DNA of 64,000 bases from Dacryopinax spathularia (GCA_037974965.1 JBBPFI010000006.1:1612001-1676000), one strand, 5' to 3'. Counted from the stretch's first letter, positions 21,890-34,273 are shown. Notes: a model not told the origin generated them from the letters alone. Numbers and translations: made by a program.

Positions 21890-24336
21890 CGCTGCTTTTG
21901 CCCGGAATCAGGAAGGAAGCTGAATCAGTACTTGACCCCGAGTCAAAAACTGCTTTCAGTCGAAACGGCTCAGGGGTATATAGTAATGCAGGATCTGGTG
22001 CTGCGTCTGACTCTGCACACTCATCTGGCTCTGTGGATTTGTCTGCCTCTGCAACAGATGGAGGCGATCTCCCCTCTCATCACAGGAGATGGGGGCAAGG
22101 TATGCAGCCGCAAGGCATGCCAAGCACCCATCCCCCCTGGAGCCAGTTGGCAGACCATTGCCCCGCGAGATGAATTGGGCAACCCCCTGCCACTGCAAGT
22201 TGTCTGTGAGGCCTGTTACCGGCATTACCGCAGCAAGCAGGGCACGATTATGCGCACCATCCCCGTACCTGCAGCAGATTCAATCACTGCCACTGCTGGT
22301 CCATTGGCTGATGCCCCAGTTTCATTGAACTCTGTGGATGTTGCAGGCATTCGCCGTCAGACATCCGAAGCACAGCGAGCACAGTTTCATGGTATGTAAA
22401 CTGCTCAACACCATATGCTGCTGCTGATGCCATTTCGGTAGGTGGCAAGTCACCTGTGCACGCAGTGGGTCATGCCTTTGCCCCAGGCCACTGGTCAGCA
22501 GGACCTATTCCATATTCCAGCCACCAGCCCGTGGCACCCGTGCCTCCGTTTCCAGGCTATCCCAGTGCCCAGCTTGCCGGTCCACCTCATGCAGCCCTCC
22601 CTGCGACCGCCGCACCGAATGTCGCAACTGGGTATAATATCAACCATATGATGTACAGTTACAACTGCCAGCGCGTCAAGAGAGCGATGGGGGGGGCCAA
22701 GGAGGAGCTGATGCGCATCCATGCCTCTGTACAGTATTTGGTTGAGGGCAAGCCTAAACCACGAATGCTTGGGGTGAGTCTGGGTCAGTATGCACTACCG
22801 CTGAATCAGTTGCTGAATCTGCCTCAGAACATCTCCGAAAGGCTCAACAACGTACCAGCCAACCTGCTGCCTGCCCAACTGAAGCAATGGGTCTTTCAAG
22901 GTTTGCATTATCAGATTCAGCGTGACACGCATCAATATCCACTGCAACTGAACGATTTCGACCTTTGCAGCCCTGGCCCAACATACCTGGAGAAACAGCC
23001 TGAGATCGCCCCCTTCTACGAAGACTGCTTCAGAGAGCAGACCAAACACGGCATCACCTCGCGTATATTCAACACCAGTCACCTGGCTGAGGTCATCCTC
23101 ATTGTCAAGAAAGAGGTATGGAGGAAACTTCAACCGTGGATTGAGGAAGCGGTATGTGATCAATGACGGAACGTGCATGATCATGGTTGACTAGTGCACA
23201 GGAAGCTCGTGCCTATGAAGCAGATTGTGCTGCTGCTGAAAAAGCAACAGTAGGCAATGTGCTAGGCCGACCTACTCAGCGGTCTCTGGCCTCGCAGGCA
23301 CCCTCAACTGAATCTGTCCGAGCAGTGAAGTGTCCACCCTCAGTAAGCAGTGCAGTACAGATCCGGGCAAGATGTAGACTGATCCTCTATCAGGAGACCA
23401 TCCATATGCTCTCCCGTTCCAGCCACAGAAGCAAGCGCCAGGGGCTCACAGAGACAGCAGCAAACCCAGCTGAGACGGAGATCCGGGACGCCCTTTTGGC
23501 CTCCAACCATCAGAGGGTGCTGGCAGACAATGGTGCGTGTACTGTACCAGGTGATGCGGTGTCTGAAGCTGATTTCCCTCACAGCCAAGCATTTTACCAA
23601 CCGCGGCCTCTTCCTGCCCATTCCTGTTGTCACCTGGGCTCAACTGATTCTGAATCAGCAACGACTGGTCATTGACTATGAACGTCTAGCTTGCGATGCA
23701 ACTCTGCGAATTGATGAAGCAACCCAGAAGATGTTAGGCCAGCCCGGCACTTTCAAGACGGCTCATCCGGGCCAGCTGACTCTGGCTGAGCATCCTGCTT
23801 TATGGGATGACCTCGCTGAACAGCCATTCCCTGTCGCCCGACGAGTCTCAGTCGCTGCAAAACGCTACTACATTAGAAGCTCTGCTGAAGCCGGTCGTCG
23901 TCTACGTGTTTCAGTCGCTGCTGAATCAGCCTTCCTGGAAAAGGAAGCTAATGTACTCTGCTGGGCAACCGCTCTGCATGAGCTTGCCACCGAGTTTGTG
24001 CATGAATATCGCCTGACCTATCCGGACTCTCCTGCATGCTGGCTGGAGATACCTCAGACACGGATGGTGCATGCTGGCCTCTTCAAGAACAGCAATGACA
24101 ATGGGCCAGAACGTCAAGGGTTGATTCTGCTGATTGAAGAACTGATCACGTCCTCCAAAGGACCCGTGGTATTCACCAAGTTTATAGGGAATGGCAGCGC
24201 AATACCCCTTGACCTGGAAGGTGAAGCCGCTGAGGTTGCTCAGTGGCTGTCATTCTATCAGCATGTCCAGTTCCTGAAGACGGGGGGGCAGGCATACATT
24301 TCCGACTATCAGGGTGAGCAGAAACTGCAACAGTAA
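21823..24336 (+). CDS. Element gene C: large protein of unknown function with Cys pairs
   Basis: A multi-exon frame. Early residues are Ser/Gly/Ala-rich. A cysteine cluster follows at about 22100-22235 (VCSRKACQAPIPPG and VVCEACYRHYRSK, a C-x4-C and a C-x2-C) that could bind zinc. After a short intron ending near 22441 comes a Pro-rich linker, then a structured stretch (YNINHMMYSYNCQRVKRAMG, MLGVSLGQYALPLNQLLNLP, SRIFNTSHLAEVILIVKKEV). The last exon has FLPIPVVTWAQLILNQQRLV and ends near IPLDLEGEAAEVAQWLSFYQ. I do not recognise the family. It overlaps gene B head-to-head at the 5' end, so a shared control region is likely. The start is tentative. Confidence 0.5.
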
Positions 24337-24878
24337 TGACTGACGCATGCTCACACCCAAGCAGGTTCTCTGACTCTGCTCAGCGATCCCCAGATCCTGA
24401 CACATCCGTGAGGAGTTTGAGCCCAGCATCTGCAGAGGTTTCACTGACTGAAACTGATAGCGACCTGGGTCCTCTCTTCGGTGATGGCAATGTTGATTCA
24501 TTGTTTTCGGAATTCACTGCTGAGCACCCATGCAACCGATACTGCGAAGCATTTGGTCTGGAGCCATTCAACATCTTGGCAGGCCATGGTACAGCCCAGC
24601 CAAACGGATTAACCAATGCCAACACCTTTACGGCATCAGCCCAGGCAGCTGAGAATGAATCAGGTACAGCAGTCCCTGCCGACGCTGGCTCTGATCAACT
24701 GGAGGCTAGTCCGCAGGCAGCCAGTGAGAAAGGTGACCCAGTTACACATCGCCAGAAAACTGCAGGGGCTCCATTGGTGGGACACCCTGCTGAGCGCCAA
24801 TCTGATCGGCTGAGAGCCAAGCGACAGAAGCAAGGCAGTGGTGACCCCAGTGTTGGTGAGGGACATGGAGATGCTTGA
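24336..24878 (+). other. Acidic Ser-rich open frame next to gene C
   Basis: A 180-residue frame starting MTDACSHPSRFSDSAQRSPD, with an acidic patch (SLTETDSDLGPLFGDG) and a basic end (HPAERQSDRLRAKRQKQGSG). It begins where gene C stops and may be a last exon of gene C rather than a separate gene. No domain was recognised. Confidence 0.35.
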
Positions 24879-25099
24879 AAGCGCCAGGAGCCGTGTTATG
24901 TGTTCAAAGAGTCCTTTTTATTGGTCCCACTTGTGTCTATCGTTACAGTCTAACTCCAGTCATTCGTTTAAGAAAGCAGGAAGACCACGAGCGTCTGAGC
25001 CTGTGGCAGAATCAGCATGGGGATCAGCTGATTGAGCTGGATCTGACGGCCCACCATCTGTCATGACTACCGCATGGCTCCGTGCATCGCATGCCGCAA

Positions 25100-26406
25100 C
25101 CCATCTTGTCCTGCAGCAGACTCAGCATCAATACGAGCTGAATGAGAGCCATCTGACGCACCACTCTACATGCTGTCCACCTCTCCCAATACGGTCTGCC
25201 CAGGAGGGCCAGTCTTGACGTCGACAGCATCCTCAGTTCCTGAAGAGGTACGGTGAATCTTGGGCGACGGAGCTGCTGAGTGATGCTTAGTGTAATGCTC
25301 GCATATGAATGAGTATGAGCGTACAGATGCTGAATCTGTTGCAGCTTCAACCGGGGTGTAGACTAAGTGAGACAAGCAAGACGGACCTGTTCATGACTGG
25401 CCAACTGCTGGCGCATCATAAGGACAATGACCCCGACGATCCAATCCTATGGGGGGGATCAGCGACTGCAGAGACTGAGGACACCATCTCATACTCACCC
25501 GCCCATGTTGATCGGACAATGACGCCAGACAAGATGAGAACAGCGGGCAATGAAGCGGGCTTTCAAAAGTTGAACTCCGCTAAAATGATTTGAAAAAGGT
25601 ACAAGTGGTGTACAGTAAAGCCGATGCGGAGGCGATGCGCCTGTCCAGTCTCAGCTGGTAGTGGAGACGGGTCGTGGACAGGCCACGCGGGCTGTCCGCA
25701 AAAGGCTTCCGTAAAGAAGGGATTCCACGTGTTTCCTGACTACGCCCGCTCTCCCTGACCTTCCGATCTTCGGCCGCCAATGCCAGGTAACACCGCCTCA
25801 AGGGTCTACGTCGATGTATTACATTGCAACCAGAGGTAGGAAAACTGAATAGGCATGAAAGGTTAACATTTCTTTCAAAAGACCGTTTCAGAGGAGTAAA
25901 TCGGCCAAGGTAGCTGGTAGCTAGGGTGCAAGGGTTGAACCGTTGTGGTCAGATCTCACTTCACTTAAGTCCGCGAGATAACTCACCGATTGCCTGCGGA
26001 CTAGTTTTCCGTAGACTTGTTTTTCGGCACTACCAACGGCCTTGATCGGGCTTGCACTAAATGTTCGCCATGGCACTTGCATGGACCATAGTTCTCCTAC
26101 CACCCTCTTGAATACCAGAGAACGAAAGCAGCCGGTCGAAATACTTCATCGCTGTCAACTTACGGCTCAAACGCAACACAGCACGAGCCCCGTAGCCAGC
26201 TTTCACGTCGACACGGGCTCGTTGGATTAGTTGCCTAGCCCGATGGCGACTCGGCAACGCCTAATCATACGATCCTGTGGCGATTCAGATTGACAGAATG
26301 GATCACCGAGCGCAAGTGATTCCTTGACTACCTACGTAGCAAGCAAGGGTACATAAGGGCTGCTCGTTGCGGCTAAGTTACGCCAGAAATACCCTGCATC
26401 TCCACC
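25100..26406. other. Spacer between the mobile element and UGT-D
   Basis: 25,100-25,600 still has the CAG/CTG-rich style of the element with a weak minus-strand frame (25024-25375). From about 25,600 on the composition returns to host-like, with the UGT-D promoter at the end. No clear gene. Confidence 0.4.
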
Positions 26407-28345
26407 ATGCCTCGCCACGTCGTCATCCTGTCCTTTGTTGCTTGGGGTACGTCAGGAATGTTCCTCATATAGAAGCCGCTGATTGCATTTTAGGTCATTT
26501 GCGCCCCGAGTGCAACCTTGCTTTTACGCTCGCCAAGCGTTATTCTGACCTCACGGTTTGTAAGTGCCCTATCGGGTCGGGACGACGCTCCTGCTGACCA
26601 TGTATCACCTTTTTTCATGCAGCCTTCATCGCCGACGTTGATTTCCAAGTCAATGCGCAAGGAGAGATCAATCGGCTTGCCGGCGAGACCGACAAGGAGG
26701 CGGCTGCTCGCGTCCGGGTCATTGCGGGCGGTAACGCCTTGAAGGGCATGACGCCTGCAGTCATGGCAGCGTCCGGCACGCTTAACCCAAAGGACTTCCG
26801 TGCGCCTCCTCCAGACTGCACGCAAGCAGTTGTAAACACCGTCGCCAAGGTCATGACGGGCGAAGACTTCAAAGACGACAATGGTGGTGAATGGAAAGGC
26901 CTCGCAGACAAGCCCACGCTCCTCTTCACCGATATGTTCATGGCCGACGCTTCCCTAGTCATTAAGGAGAAATACAACCTTCCGATCTACCTCGTCTGGC
27001 TCGGATGCGCCGGCGCATGCTCGCGCCTTTTCGCCCCTCTCGCTTTCGGTGGACAGGCCGAAGGATACGTGGAAGAATGCGATGCTATCGAAGCGGATCC
27101 GGCTCGGTCCAAGGGCCGCCCGTTCGTCGATATTGCCAAACAGGTGCGTGGCCCTCAATCTGCCCGCTGCCTCAACTAATCAATTTGTACAGATGTTTGC
27201 CTACTCCGGTCGATACCCCAATGATATTGTCCGAGTGAAAGGCCTCAAGCCGTTCTACGAGTGGGAGGACTTCCCGCAGGACTGGTGGTTGCCGGTCATG
27301 TACTGGTCCATTGCAGGCATATACCCCTTGATAGGAAAGTCGGATGGTATGGTCATACCCACCGTCCAGGAGCTGGTATGTTGCATCAGGGGCCGAGCCA
27401 GCGCATCGTATTCATCAGCTTGCCCAGGACCCAGAAGGTCTGGAAGGGATCAAGGAATGGTACTCCGCAGAGCGATCCCGCCCTGTCCTCCCTATTGGCC
27501 CAATGCTTCCACCCTCCTACCTGGATGCGGCAGGCAGTACAGGCTCAGCGGCCTCGTCGGCGCAGAGCGCAGAAGTTGCCATCTCATATCTTGACGTGAC
27601 TGGACCTGCAGCTCAGACGGTCGACCCATCGCTGGAATTCCTCAATGCGTCACTGGAGAAATACGGCGTCAATTCAGTTCTCTACATCAGTTTCGGAACC
27701 TACTTCGTACCGCGCACGGACCATATTCAGTATCTCTTCGACGTGCTGCTCGGGGTGCAGACGCCGATACCGTTCATCTTCGCCGCCGCATCTCCCATGC
27801 TGCAACTTTCCGAGGAGCTGAAGACGAGAGTCAATGAAAGTGGCCGGGGAATAGTGGTACCGTGGGCGCCGCAGCAATCTGTGCTTCTCCACCCTGTGAG
27901 CTGAGATCTGCCACACCATCCAGGAGCAACGGCTAACTCTATTTCAATTCAGGCAACCAGCTACATCGTCTCTCACTGTGGGGCTGGCGGCTCGATAGAA
28001 GCTCTCACGGCTGGAGTCCCGTTGATTGCGTGGCCGCAGGCAGCTGATCAGCCGCAGAACGCTCGCTGGCTTTCCGAGGTGCTCGACGTTGCCTTCGAGC
28101 TTCTTCAGGTGCGGGCGGGGCCATTCGGCGAAAAGAAGGCTTTCCGGGGTCCGGATACCAAGATCTTGGGCACAGAGGACGCCATTAAGGCGGAGCTCAG
28201 GGACGTACTGTCCAAGCTGAACACCGATGAGGGAAAGAGGAAGCGTGCGAATGCGCAGCATGCGCGCAAGGTTATTCAGGAGGCGAGGAAGGCAGGAGGT
28301 TCGGTTGACCAAAGCTTTGCAGTTCTGGAAAAGGTTATTGGATAG
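26407..28345 (+). CDS. UDP-glycosyltransferase UGT-D (GT1 family)
   Basis: The start at 26407 gives MPRHVVILSFVAWG; the next exon opens with HLRPECNLAFTLAKRYSDL. Exon 3 (from about 26624) runs FIADVDFQVNAQGEINRLAG through TLLFTDMFMADASLVIKEKY to KGRPFVDIAKQ. Then come MFAYSGRYPNDIVRVKGLKP and an exon with VLPIGPMLPPSYLDAAG, LYISFGTYFVPRTDHIQYLF and VVPWAPQQSVLLHP. The last exon begins ATSYIVSHCGAGGSIEALTA and ends FAVLEKVIG. This is a second UGT subfamily: HCGAGG instead of HCGGGG, WPQAADQPQNARWLSEVLDV instead of the WPF..DQPHHALWM type. No break was seen. It converges on UGT-E. Confidence 0.92.
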
Positions 28346-28739
28346 TGACCTTCGGACGTTCATAGTGTGCCATCCAGGGACATATCTCATCAAATGCGGC
28401 CGAAGACAATGCATAATCATGATTGTTGTCCGTGGAGATGCCGGTATTGTGCGATAACACCTACAGGGCCTTGCGGCAATGGAGCATGCGAGAACCACAG
28501 AGGCCGGGGTGCGCTCGGCCAGTGCGGCAGCTGTCCCCTCGCGCACCTCTGTGCTGGGGACAAGCTGGTCCTGATGCATAGGCCCTTCCAACCTAAAGCA
28601 AGACGAGTCACATCGAAACCCACGTTCCACTGCTACAATCGAATAACTCTTTGGTAGCAGGGTATAGTAGAGCGGCTGCACTTCACTTGGGTCGAGCCAC
28701 CAAGGTATCCCTCCACGATCTAGTCTGAAGCAGACCGTA
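28346..28739. other. Convergent 3' spacer, UGT-D and UGT-E
   Basis: A 394 bp region between two convergent stops. Only 3' UTR sequence; no feature seen. Confidence 0.6.
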
Positions 28740-30683
28740 CTATAGAATGGCTTTTCCTAGCGCATCAAAGCTCTGCTCAATCGATCCTCCAGGTCTACCA
28801 GCCTCCTGAATGATGTTCATGACGGCCTGGGCATTCCTTCTTTTCGTCTTGCCCTCCTCACCTGTCATCTTACGCAGCAGGTCCTTCAGTTCGGACTTAA
28901 TGGCCTCCTCCGTACCTATGATCTTCGTCCCTCCGCCGCGGAAGGCTTTCTTCTCGCCAAAGCTGCCGGATCGTACCTGAAGCAACTCGAACGCAACATC
29001 GAGGACTTCTGATAACCAACGAGCGTTCTGTGGCTGATCAGCCGCTTGCGGCCACGCGATGATCGGCAGTCCAGCACAAAGGCTTTCCGTTAACCCGCCG
29101 GCTCCACAATGGGACAAGACGAAGCTGGTTGCCTAGGCAAAGAAACGAGTTAGCTCGCGTGACGTAAATCTCGGCGGTTACGAAGCGTACAGGGTGTAGT
29201 ATGACAGATTGCTGCGGCGCCCAAGGCACAATCTGGCCGAAACCGCTTTCCTGGACGCGTTGCTTGAGATCTTCGGACAAGGTAAGAAGCGGGGAGGCTG
29301 CTGCAAAGAGGAATGGTATTGGTTCCTCCAAGTTCAGAAGCACATCGAAGAGATACCGAATATGGTCGGCACGTGGAACGAAGATGGTACCAAAACTGAT
29401 ATAAAGGACCGACTTCGGGCCATACTTTTGGAGGGCAGCGTTGAGAAAGGCAAGCGATGGGTCCACTTCTCCGTTTACTGGACCGCTCGCATCCAAATAC
29501 GAAATGGCCGCCTCCACGGTTTGCGCAGTCGACGGGGCGGAGACCATATCTTCGGCCGCTTTCAGGTAGGAGGATGGAAGGAGCGGCCCAAGGGGGAGAA
29601 CAGGTCGAGGACGATGAAGGCAGATCCATTCCTTCAGACCTTCCACTCCTTCGCCATCCTGCATGAAGACTCGGGTAAGCATACTAGTCATGGCGGTGCA
29701 GAACGCATACCAGCTCATTGACTGTGGCAACAAGGAAACCGTCTGCCTTCTGCACAAAGGGATATACGCCTGCGATGGACCAATACATCGCAGGTAGCCA
29801 GTAATCTTGCGGGTAGTCTTCCCATTCGTAGCAAGGCGTGAGGCCCTTAACCTGAACGATGTCGTTTGGGTAACGTCCAGAGTAAGCAAACATCTGAAGG
29901 ACGACTTAATATAATGTAATACAACAAGAAAGCGCGGACGTCATACCTGTCTGGCGATATCGACAAAAGCGCGACCGTTTGCACGCTTGGGGTCGGATTC
30001 GATGGCGTCACATTCCTCCACATACCCTTCAGCTTGCCCACCGCAGGCTAACGGCCCATAGAGTCGACCAAAGGCCCCGGCACAACCAACCCAGAGAATA
30101 TATGCCGGAATGTTGTACTGATTCTTGATTGGCAATGCGGCATCAGCCATAAACATGTCCGAGATGAGAAGGCTGGGCTTCTGCATGATCCCCTTCCACA
30201 GCTCGCCGTTTTCGTCCGTGAAGTCTTTTCCAGACATGATCTTCGCGACCACCGCCAAAACTGCTTTGGTAGACTCGGGCGAGGGGGAGCGGTGATCCTT
30301 CGGGTTGAGCGTACCGGCAACCGCCAGCATAACCTGAGGCGTGAATCCTTTCAGAGCGTTACCGGCCGCGATAATACGGACACGCTCGAGTACAATCTTA
30401 TCGGTGTCGTCGGCAACCCGGCTGAGCTCGCCTTTGGCGTTAGCTTGGAAGCCCGTATCCACTATGAGAGCTGTACATGCGTAGCCGTGAGCGACATTTG
30501 AGGGAGATGTTTGCCGACTCACAGACTGTGAGATCGGAGAATCGCTTTGCAAGCCGAAAGGCAAGATTGCATTCAGGACGAAGGTGACCTGTCCGCAGAA
30601 TCAACTCATAAGCCTGGTTATTGGATAGAGACGGAAAGCGTACCCCATGCAACAAATGAGAGAATAAGAACATGGCGAGGCAT
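28740..30683 (-). CDS. UDP-glycosyltransferase UGT-E (GT1 family)
   Basis: The start at 30683 gives MPRHVLILSFVAWG, then HLRPECNLAFRLAKRFSDLT. The acceptor-side exon has SLLISDMFMADAALPIKNQY and GRAFVDIARQ. After an intron come MFAYSGRYPNDIVQVKGLTP and MYWSIAGVYPFVQKADGFLV. The donor domain reads LYISFGTIFVPRADHIRYLF, IVPWAPQQSVILHP and LSHCGAGGLTESLCAG, ending FDALGKAIL at 28740. The intron layout matches UGT-D and UGT-F. It is divergent from UGT-F (1.2 kb between starts), giving a convergent then divergent trio typical of duplication with local inversion. It looks intact. Confidence 0.92.
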
Positions 30684-31883
30684 GATCGCAGTCCAGGAGC
30701 GATACTACGTGTTAGGGAGGATGTGACTTTCGGCAATCCACCCTCAGTTGAGATACTGTCGTCTATATACGTAGCGAAGACAGATGAGGACGGGGCAGCG
30801 CAATTCATACTCTTCATGCTAAGGCGTCAAGGTGCCCATGAGTCGGTCAAGAAGAGACCGCTCGGCGATGGCAGTACACCGACCTCACAACATTCCATGG
30901 TACACAATTTCTCCGGCTCGGCGTCCATTTGGTGTTGACACGTTGGCTGACGGAAGGGTACCCATGCTCAAAACCACCTGGCAACATCAAGTCGACCTGA
31001 GCCTTAATGATTGCGAGTGGAAAGATCATTACAACTTCATTGTTTGCGACGCCGAATGAACCTGATAGGACGGACTCATACGGGATGTGAGAGTGAGACG
31101 CAGTTTTAGTGATGTGTTCAACCTGTTCAAATTGATAAGATATCAGACCCTTGAGGCGGTGTTCGCGGGGCAAATGGGCGGCATCCATGTTAGGATGCAT
31201 GGATCCCCTGTCCTTGGTACCCGGGAACCTTATCTTATGGCTTCCGCGAAAAGATCCTTACGCTGAGCCTTCCTTTCCGCCAACTCTATAGCAGTCTGCG
31301 GCCTATGCTCTCCGGTTGCCACACTACCTCGTCCTCAAGGATCTACGAACAAGACATTCAATAGACACCCATGAGAGCCGATTTGGAATTCCGACACGAG
31401 CTCGCCAGAAGTGATTGTTCAACGTGTATGAAGTATGGCAGGGGCCGCTCATCTCCGTCAGCTTCTCCTTGCACCAACTCGGCGTTCCCACGCTCTTACG
31501 GCTAGCCAGATCCCCAGAGAATGCTATCTGCTCCTCATCCCCTTCTCCTTGTCATCAAGATGACATAACTCTGTGCTTGCGAAGGAACGTGCACCTCTAC
31601 TGCATTTTGTATGCTACTCTCCTCGAATCTGGCCGAGTAAGAGAACTTCCACTGGCTGTGCAAGATAGTCCGACCGAGTGAAGGTAACCAGCGACTATAA
31701 CAGTAGTGCGATACCAAGTGATATGATGGTCCGCCCATTCAAACCCGAAAAACCGCTGTTGTTTTCACACCCTTTGGCTGACTGAATGACCAAGCTGGAA
31801 GATACTTAGGTACAGTGTCAACCGCTTGGCATCCACCCGCGCGCTGACCTTGTTTACCGGTAGCTCTCTCGATCATCTGTTCC
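30684..31883. other. Divergent promoter region, UGT-E and UGT-F
   Basis: 1.2 kb between divergent start codons. Short frames are present but none resembles a protein family. No tandem repeat was seen. Confidence 0.5.
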
Positions 31884-33841
31884 ATGCCGCATCACATACT
31901 CATTCTTTCCTTTCTTGCTTGGGGTATGTAGCTGATCGTCCAATTTACATGTTGCTCTCACTGACTTCGTTCAGGTCACCTGCGTCCGGAATGCAATCTC
32001 GCGGTCATGCTAGCGGAGAGATGTGGCGATCTCACAGTCTGTGAGCAGATGGCGCTTGTTCGCTGCACTCAGGAAGTCTGATCTTCCTATAAACCAGCGT
32101 TCATAGTGGATACGGACTTCCAGGTCAATGCTCAGGGCGAGATCAACCGTGCAGCTGGCAATCATGAGAAAGACGCTCTGGAACGCATTCGAGTCATCTC
32201 TGCCGGCCATGCTCTCAAGGGTATTGGCCCCCAAATCAAGATGGCGGCGCTCGGGACGCTCGATCCCCGGGAGCACCTTCCAGTACCCCCTGATAGCGCA
32301 CGGGCTGTTCGCGAGGTCGTCCACAAGATCATGGACGGCGAGAACTTCGTCGACGAGAACGGTAGATGGTGGGAAGGCCTTGCCCAAAAGCCCGATCTGG
32401 TCATTTGTGATATGTTCATGGCTGAGATCGCACTCATCGTTAAGGAGCAATATCACGTTACCTCGTATTTCCTTTGGGCGGGCTGTGCTGGCGCATTTGG
32501 ACGGCTCTATGGATCAGTGGCTCTTGGGGGACAGGCTGAAGGATACGTTGAGGCATGCGATAGAATTGAGGCCGATCCGGATCTCGCCAAGGGCCGGACG
32601 TTCGCCGATATCTCGAAACAGGCAGGTGGTGGATTGCTCGATCAGGCATGCCGGAGCGCTCAACTTCTCATCCAGGTGTATGCATATTCCGGTCGTTATA
32701 CGAATGACGTCGTGAAGGTGAAGGGTCTTCGGCCCTTCTACGAGTGGGAAGACTTCCCTCAGAACTACTGGCCACCTGGATTCTACTGGACCATTGCAGG
32801 CGCATACCCGTTCATCCAGAAGGCAGACGGCATTCTGATCCCTTCGATTGAGGAACTGGTGCGTAGGGATTGCCTGGCTTGCGACTCCAGCTGATGAGGC
32901 GTATATTAGGACGCGGAGGGCTTCGAAGGGATCAGAGAATGGTGCTGTGGGGATCGCTCCTGCGCGGTTCTTGCCATAGGACCCCTCCTGTCATCTTCGT
33001 ACCTTGACTCTGCCGCGGCAACCGATTCAGTGGAGCTATCCGACCGTAGTGCGGAACTTGCGGTTTCGTATGTGGATGCGACAGGTCCAAACTCTAGAGA
33101 CATTGACCTGTCTCTCGACTTCCTCAGCGCATCGCTGAGGAGATACGGCGCCGGCACTGTCCTCTACATCAGCTTCGGTACCATCTTCGCTCCGCAGGCG
33201 AACCACATTCGTTATCTATTCGAAGTTCTGCTCGAGATGGAGGTACCTATTCCTTTCCTTTTCGCAGCTGCATCGCCTATCCTCGAATTGTCCGACGACC
33301 TAAAAAAGCGCGTCGAGGAGAGTCGCCGAGGGTTGATTGTAGACTGGGCACCGCAGCAATCCGTAATCCTTCATCCCGTGAGCTCGTTATGCCGTTTCAA
33401 GGTCGACTAGCTGCTGAATTGCCTCTCCTGACGTAGGCAACCGGCTTTGTGATGTCACACTGCGGTGCTGGCGGCGCCACCGAAAGTCTGTGTGCGGGTG
33501 TGCCAATCATTGCCTGGCCGCAAGGTGCCGATCAGCCTAGGAATGCTCGTTGGCTATCCGAAGTACTAGATGTCGCGTTCGAGCTGCTGCAAGTCCGGAT
33601 TTGCACGTTCGGAGAAGCGAAGGCATTCCGCGGCGGCGGCACGCAGATCATCGGCACCGAGGAAGCCATTAAGAACGAGCTTCGGGACGTCCTGGCAAAG
33701 ACGAGGGGTGAGGAGGGGCAAGCAAAGAGAGCCAATGCGCGAGAGGCGAGGAGGATCATCCAGGAAGCAAGGAAGCCTGGGGGCTCAATCGATCGCAACT
33801 TCGGCCAGCTGCTGCAGGTCATCGGCCATAGCGACACGTAG
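31884..33841 (+). CDS. UDP-glycosyltransferase UGT-F (GT1 family)
   Basis: The start at 31884 gives MPHHILILSFLAWG, then HLRPECNLAVMLAERCGDL. Exon 3 has FIVDTDFQVNAQGEINRAAG, LVICDMFMAEIALIVKEQY and GRTFADISKQ. At the point where UGT-D and UGT-E have an intron, a 54 bp stretch (32620-32673) begins GC and ends AG and keeps the frame, so it may be spliced as a GC-AG intron or read as 18 extra residues. The gene continues YAYSGRYTNDVVKVKGLRPF, LYISFGTIFAPQANHIRYLF, IVDWAPQQSVILHP (Asp where paralogues have Pro) and MSHCGAGGATESLCAG, and ends QVIGHSDT. The VDWAPQQ change sits in the sugar-donor motif. Confidence 0.88.
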
Positions 33842-34273
33842 CCGGCTAAATCGCAAAGGCGTGAACCAACCGCTGGCATCATCAGTATGTTCGTCTCTTA
33901 AAGCGAAACCGAAGGTGTAACCTCTCTTCCATCGTGCTTGTAGTCCTGGTCAATGGCAATACACGCTTTACTTGTGACGGGCCCATTGCGCAAGCGTCGC
34001 GCTACGCAAGCGTAAAATCGCTTCGGTGTCTTGGCTGACCACCTAGCCATGTGGCGCCGGCGGAATCTCCATTATCTGTCCATTTATATTCAGCATGTCT
34101 TTTACATTGTCAGTACCGAATGTATCGCGGGAGCAAGCGCAAGTGTCCCGACTCTCAGCAGTTACGGTGGCCCCTCTCCCTGGCCCTCATGTCGTGGAGG
34201 TCAGCGAGCTGCAATCGGCCGAATCATCCAGAAGCCCGCGCTCTCCATCATGTTCTCTCCTGTTGTGTTTGGC
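33842..34273. other. Convergent 3' spacer, UGT-F and DUF7053-like gene
   Basis: 432 bp of 3' flanking sequence between two convergent stops. No gene or repeat was seen. Confidence 0.5.

Larger units (their letters stand above)
17100..25100. mobile_element. Integrase-bearing mobile element, unclassified DNA type
   Basis: An approximately 8 kb block of distinctive composition (frequent CAG/CTG, Gln/Pro/Ser-rich products) wedged between PhyH-A and UGT-D. It has three large genes: plus-strand A (17322-19364), minus-strand integrase B (19658-21889) and plus-strand C (about 21823-24336, perhaps followed by an acidic Ser-rich frame to 24878). No reverse transcriptase, protease, capsid-like or helicase domain was seen, so it looks like a DNA transposon rather than a retroelement. 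Ends are approximate: I could not find convincing terminal repeats or a target duplication. The coding frames are long and spliced, so it looks whole or nearly so. Confidence 0.65.

Noticed and set aside
17108-24953. TTAGATTGTAAC (17108) and the reverse complement of 24942-24953 as terminal repeats of the mobile element
   Set aside because: One mismatch in 12 bases, but far too short and without a target duplication; probably chance.
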